Assembly (NCBI GenBank): GCA_030849075.1
Contig: JASAOO010003192.1
Span: 1-27,864 of the forward strand
From: Zelonia costaricensis
Lineage: Eukaryota; Euglenozoa; Kinetoplastea; Trypanosomatida; Trypanosomatidae
Direction: 5' to 3'
DNA length: 27,864 nucleotides
The notes below the pieces were generated by a model that had not been told where the DNA came from, searched no databases, and was given only the letters and a program-made list of their open reading frames with translations. A program made the position numbers and the translations under genes. This document shows positions 27,045 to 27,864 of the stretch, piece after piece. Every line of letters begins with the position of its first letter. Position 1 is the stretch's first letter.

Positions 27045-27864
27045 TCATGTGCTAAAGCCGAAGACCTCGAAGGTGAAGAGGTGGTGCGTATTGCAGTGCA
27101 TGATGATCTCGGGCGACAGCTGCGGCAGCTCGAACTGCTTCGCCAAGTTCCACACCGGACTCGTCGTGTACTCGGCAGTGCCGGTGGTGAAGTAGCGGTC
27201 TTCCTGATCGAAGAGCAGAGAAAGCTTGCAGAAGGAGTGGCGGCAGAACTGCTCCGGCAGCCCCTCCGCGCCAACAACACGAAGGCAAAAGCGCAGGTTT
27301 CGCCCGACCAGGTCCATCGGGTCCGTCCGCGCTGAACCCGTTTTGTCCAGCGCAAAGAGCTGCACATTCAGAGTGGCCGCTGTCGCCTCTCCATTTTCGG
27401 CGATGAGGGGCAGCTGGTACGCCCGCTTCTCGCCGCGCAGCACGCAGCGTAGCGAAATGGCGCTGCGGCCCTTGTAAAACAGAAAGGACGCCTCGTTATC
27501 TAGAGACCAGATGCGCCGCCGCTCCGCCGCCTCCACCCGGCGGCGCAGGGCAATGTTGCCCAGCTGGATGTGCTGCAGCGTGCCATTCAACGGCAGCGGC
27601 GCGGCGTCCTGCGAGTGGGCTGTCTGGACAGCGAGCTTGAGTGCATCGCGCTCCTCCTGCAGCCCTGCCACGTCCACCTCCTTTGCATCTCGCACGGCTG
27701 CTAGACGCTCCAGCTCCTTTTCGAGGTGCGCTACGACGGCCTTGAGCTCCTTCAGTTCGAGACTCTTGAAGGCACTGTTCACTGTGGCCTTGTTCGTGAT
27801 GGCCATCGCGTTGGTGGCGTAGTCCAGCGTCGAGATGGTCTCGGTCAGGTTGAACGCCGTCGGC
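27045..27864 (-). CDS. Kinesin, C-terminal part: end of motor, short coiled coil, C2-like tail
   Basis: The gene enters from the right edge, so its 5' part and most of the motor are missing; 272 whole codons plus one base are visible. The first residues (N-L-T-E-T-I-S-T-L-D-Y-A, then I-T-N-K-A-T-V-N) are the last helix and neck-linker start of a kinesin motor, a microtubule-dependent ATPase. A coiled coil of about 45 residues follows (S-L-E-L-K-E-L-K through L-K-L-A-V-Q), a second short helix (N-I-A-L-R-R-R-V-E-A-A-E), then a beta-rich region. The last 90 residues (L-R-F-C-L-R-V-V-G-A-E-G-L-P, H-S-F-C-K-L, S-P-V-W-N, L-F-T-F-E-V-F-G) fit a C2-like module seen in KIF1-type kinesin-3 tails. A tail of only about 250 residues is short. 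Stop TGA is at 27047-27045. Cargo and subfamily are uncertain. Confidence 0.88.
   Translation of the reverse strand, partial: PTAFNLTETISTLDYATNAMAITNKATVNSAFKSLELKELKAVVAHLEKELERLAAVRDAKEVDVAGLQEERDALKLAVQTAHSQDAAPLPLNGTLQHIQLGNIALRRRVEAAERRRIWSLDNEASFLFYKGRSAISLRCVLRGEKRAYQLPLIAENGEATAATLNVQLFALDKTGSARTDPMDLVGRNLRFCLRVVGAEGLPEQFCRHSFCKLSLLFDQEDRYFTTGTAEYTTSPVWNLAKQFELPQLSPEIIMHCNTHHLFTFEVFGFST

Overview
The window looks like nuclear DNA of a trypanosomatid flagellate, most likely Leishmania or a close relative in Leishmaniinae. All eight recognisable genes are intron-less and lie on the minus strand, as in one polycistronic transcription unit. Codon third positions are strongly G/C. The long gaps are purine-rich on the plus strand, so pyrimidine-rich in the transcript. 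Polypyrimidine-AG sites resembling spliced-leader (SL) trans-splice acceptors sit a short distance before most start codons. (CA/GT)n microsatellites recur between genes. No strand switch, tRNA, rRNA, CRISPR or intact mobile element was recognised.

In transcription order (right to left) the genes are: the 3' part of a kinesin with a C2-like tail (27864-27045); an FCP1/NIF-type HAD phosphatase (23899-22601); a membrane LPCAT1-like acyltransferase (19316-18069); an Arg/Glu-rich protein with repeated F-x-P-x-[IV] motifs (16808-14820); a Pro/Ala-rich protein with repeated L-E-R-L-A-x-P motifs and an exact 25-residue repeat (13497-10969); a class I cyclic-nucleotide phosphodiesterase with a predicted N-myristoylation site (9214-7022); a small heat shock protein of the HSP20 type (1573-1091); and the first 16 codons of ribosomal protein eL13 (50-1). 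From memory and unverified, L. major carries HSP20 and L13 close together on chromosome 29, which would place this window there.

Only about a third of the window is coding. The gaps run from 1.0 to 5.4 kb and probably consist mostly of 3' UTR plus short spacer and 5' UTR. As is usual in trypanosomatids, neighbours need not share a pathway; expression would be set mainly after transcription through UTRs. Several products fit flagellar or cytoskeletal and signalling roles (kinesin, two repeat proteins, phosphodiesterase), but that link is inference.

The points most worth a second look are: (1) the N-terminal domain of the phosphodiesterase, whose pattern resembles the XRCC4/XLF/PAXX head plus coiled coil; (2) THEG-like motifs in the 842-residue protein; (3) long stretches before start codons with no sense-strand ATG in any frame, up to 2,030 nt; (4) a coding-like but ATG-less frame inside the longest such stretch; and (5) a kinesin with a KIF1-type C2-like tail after a very short stalk. 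All motif and composition statements were made by eye.
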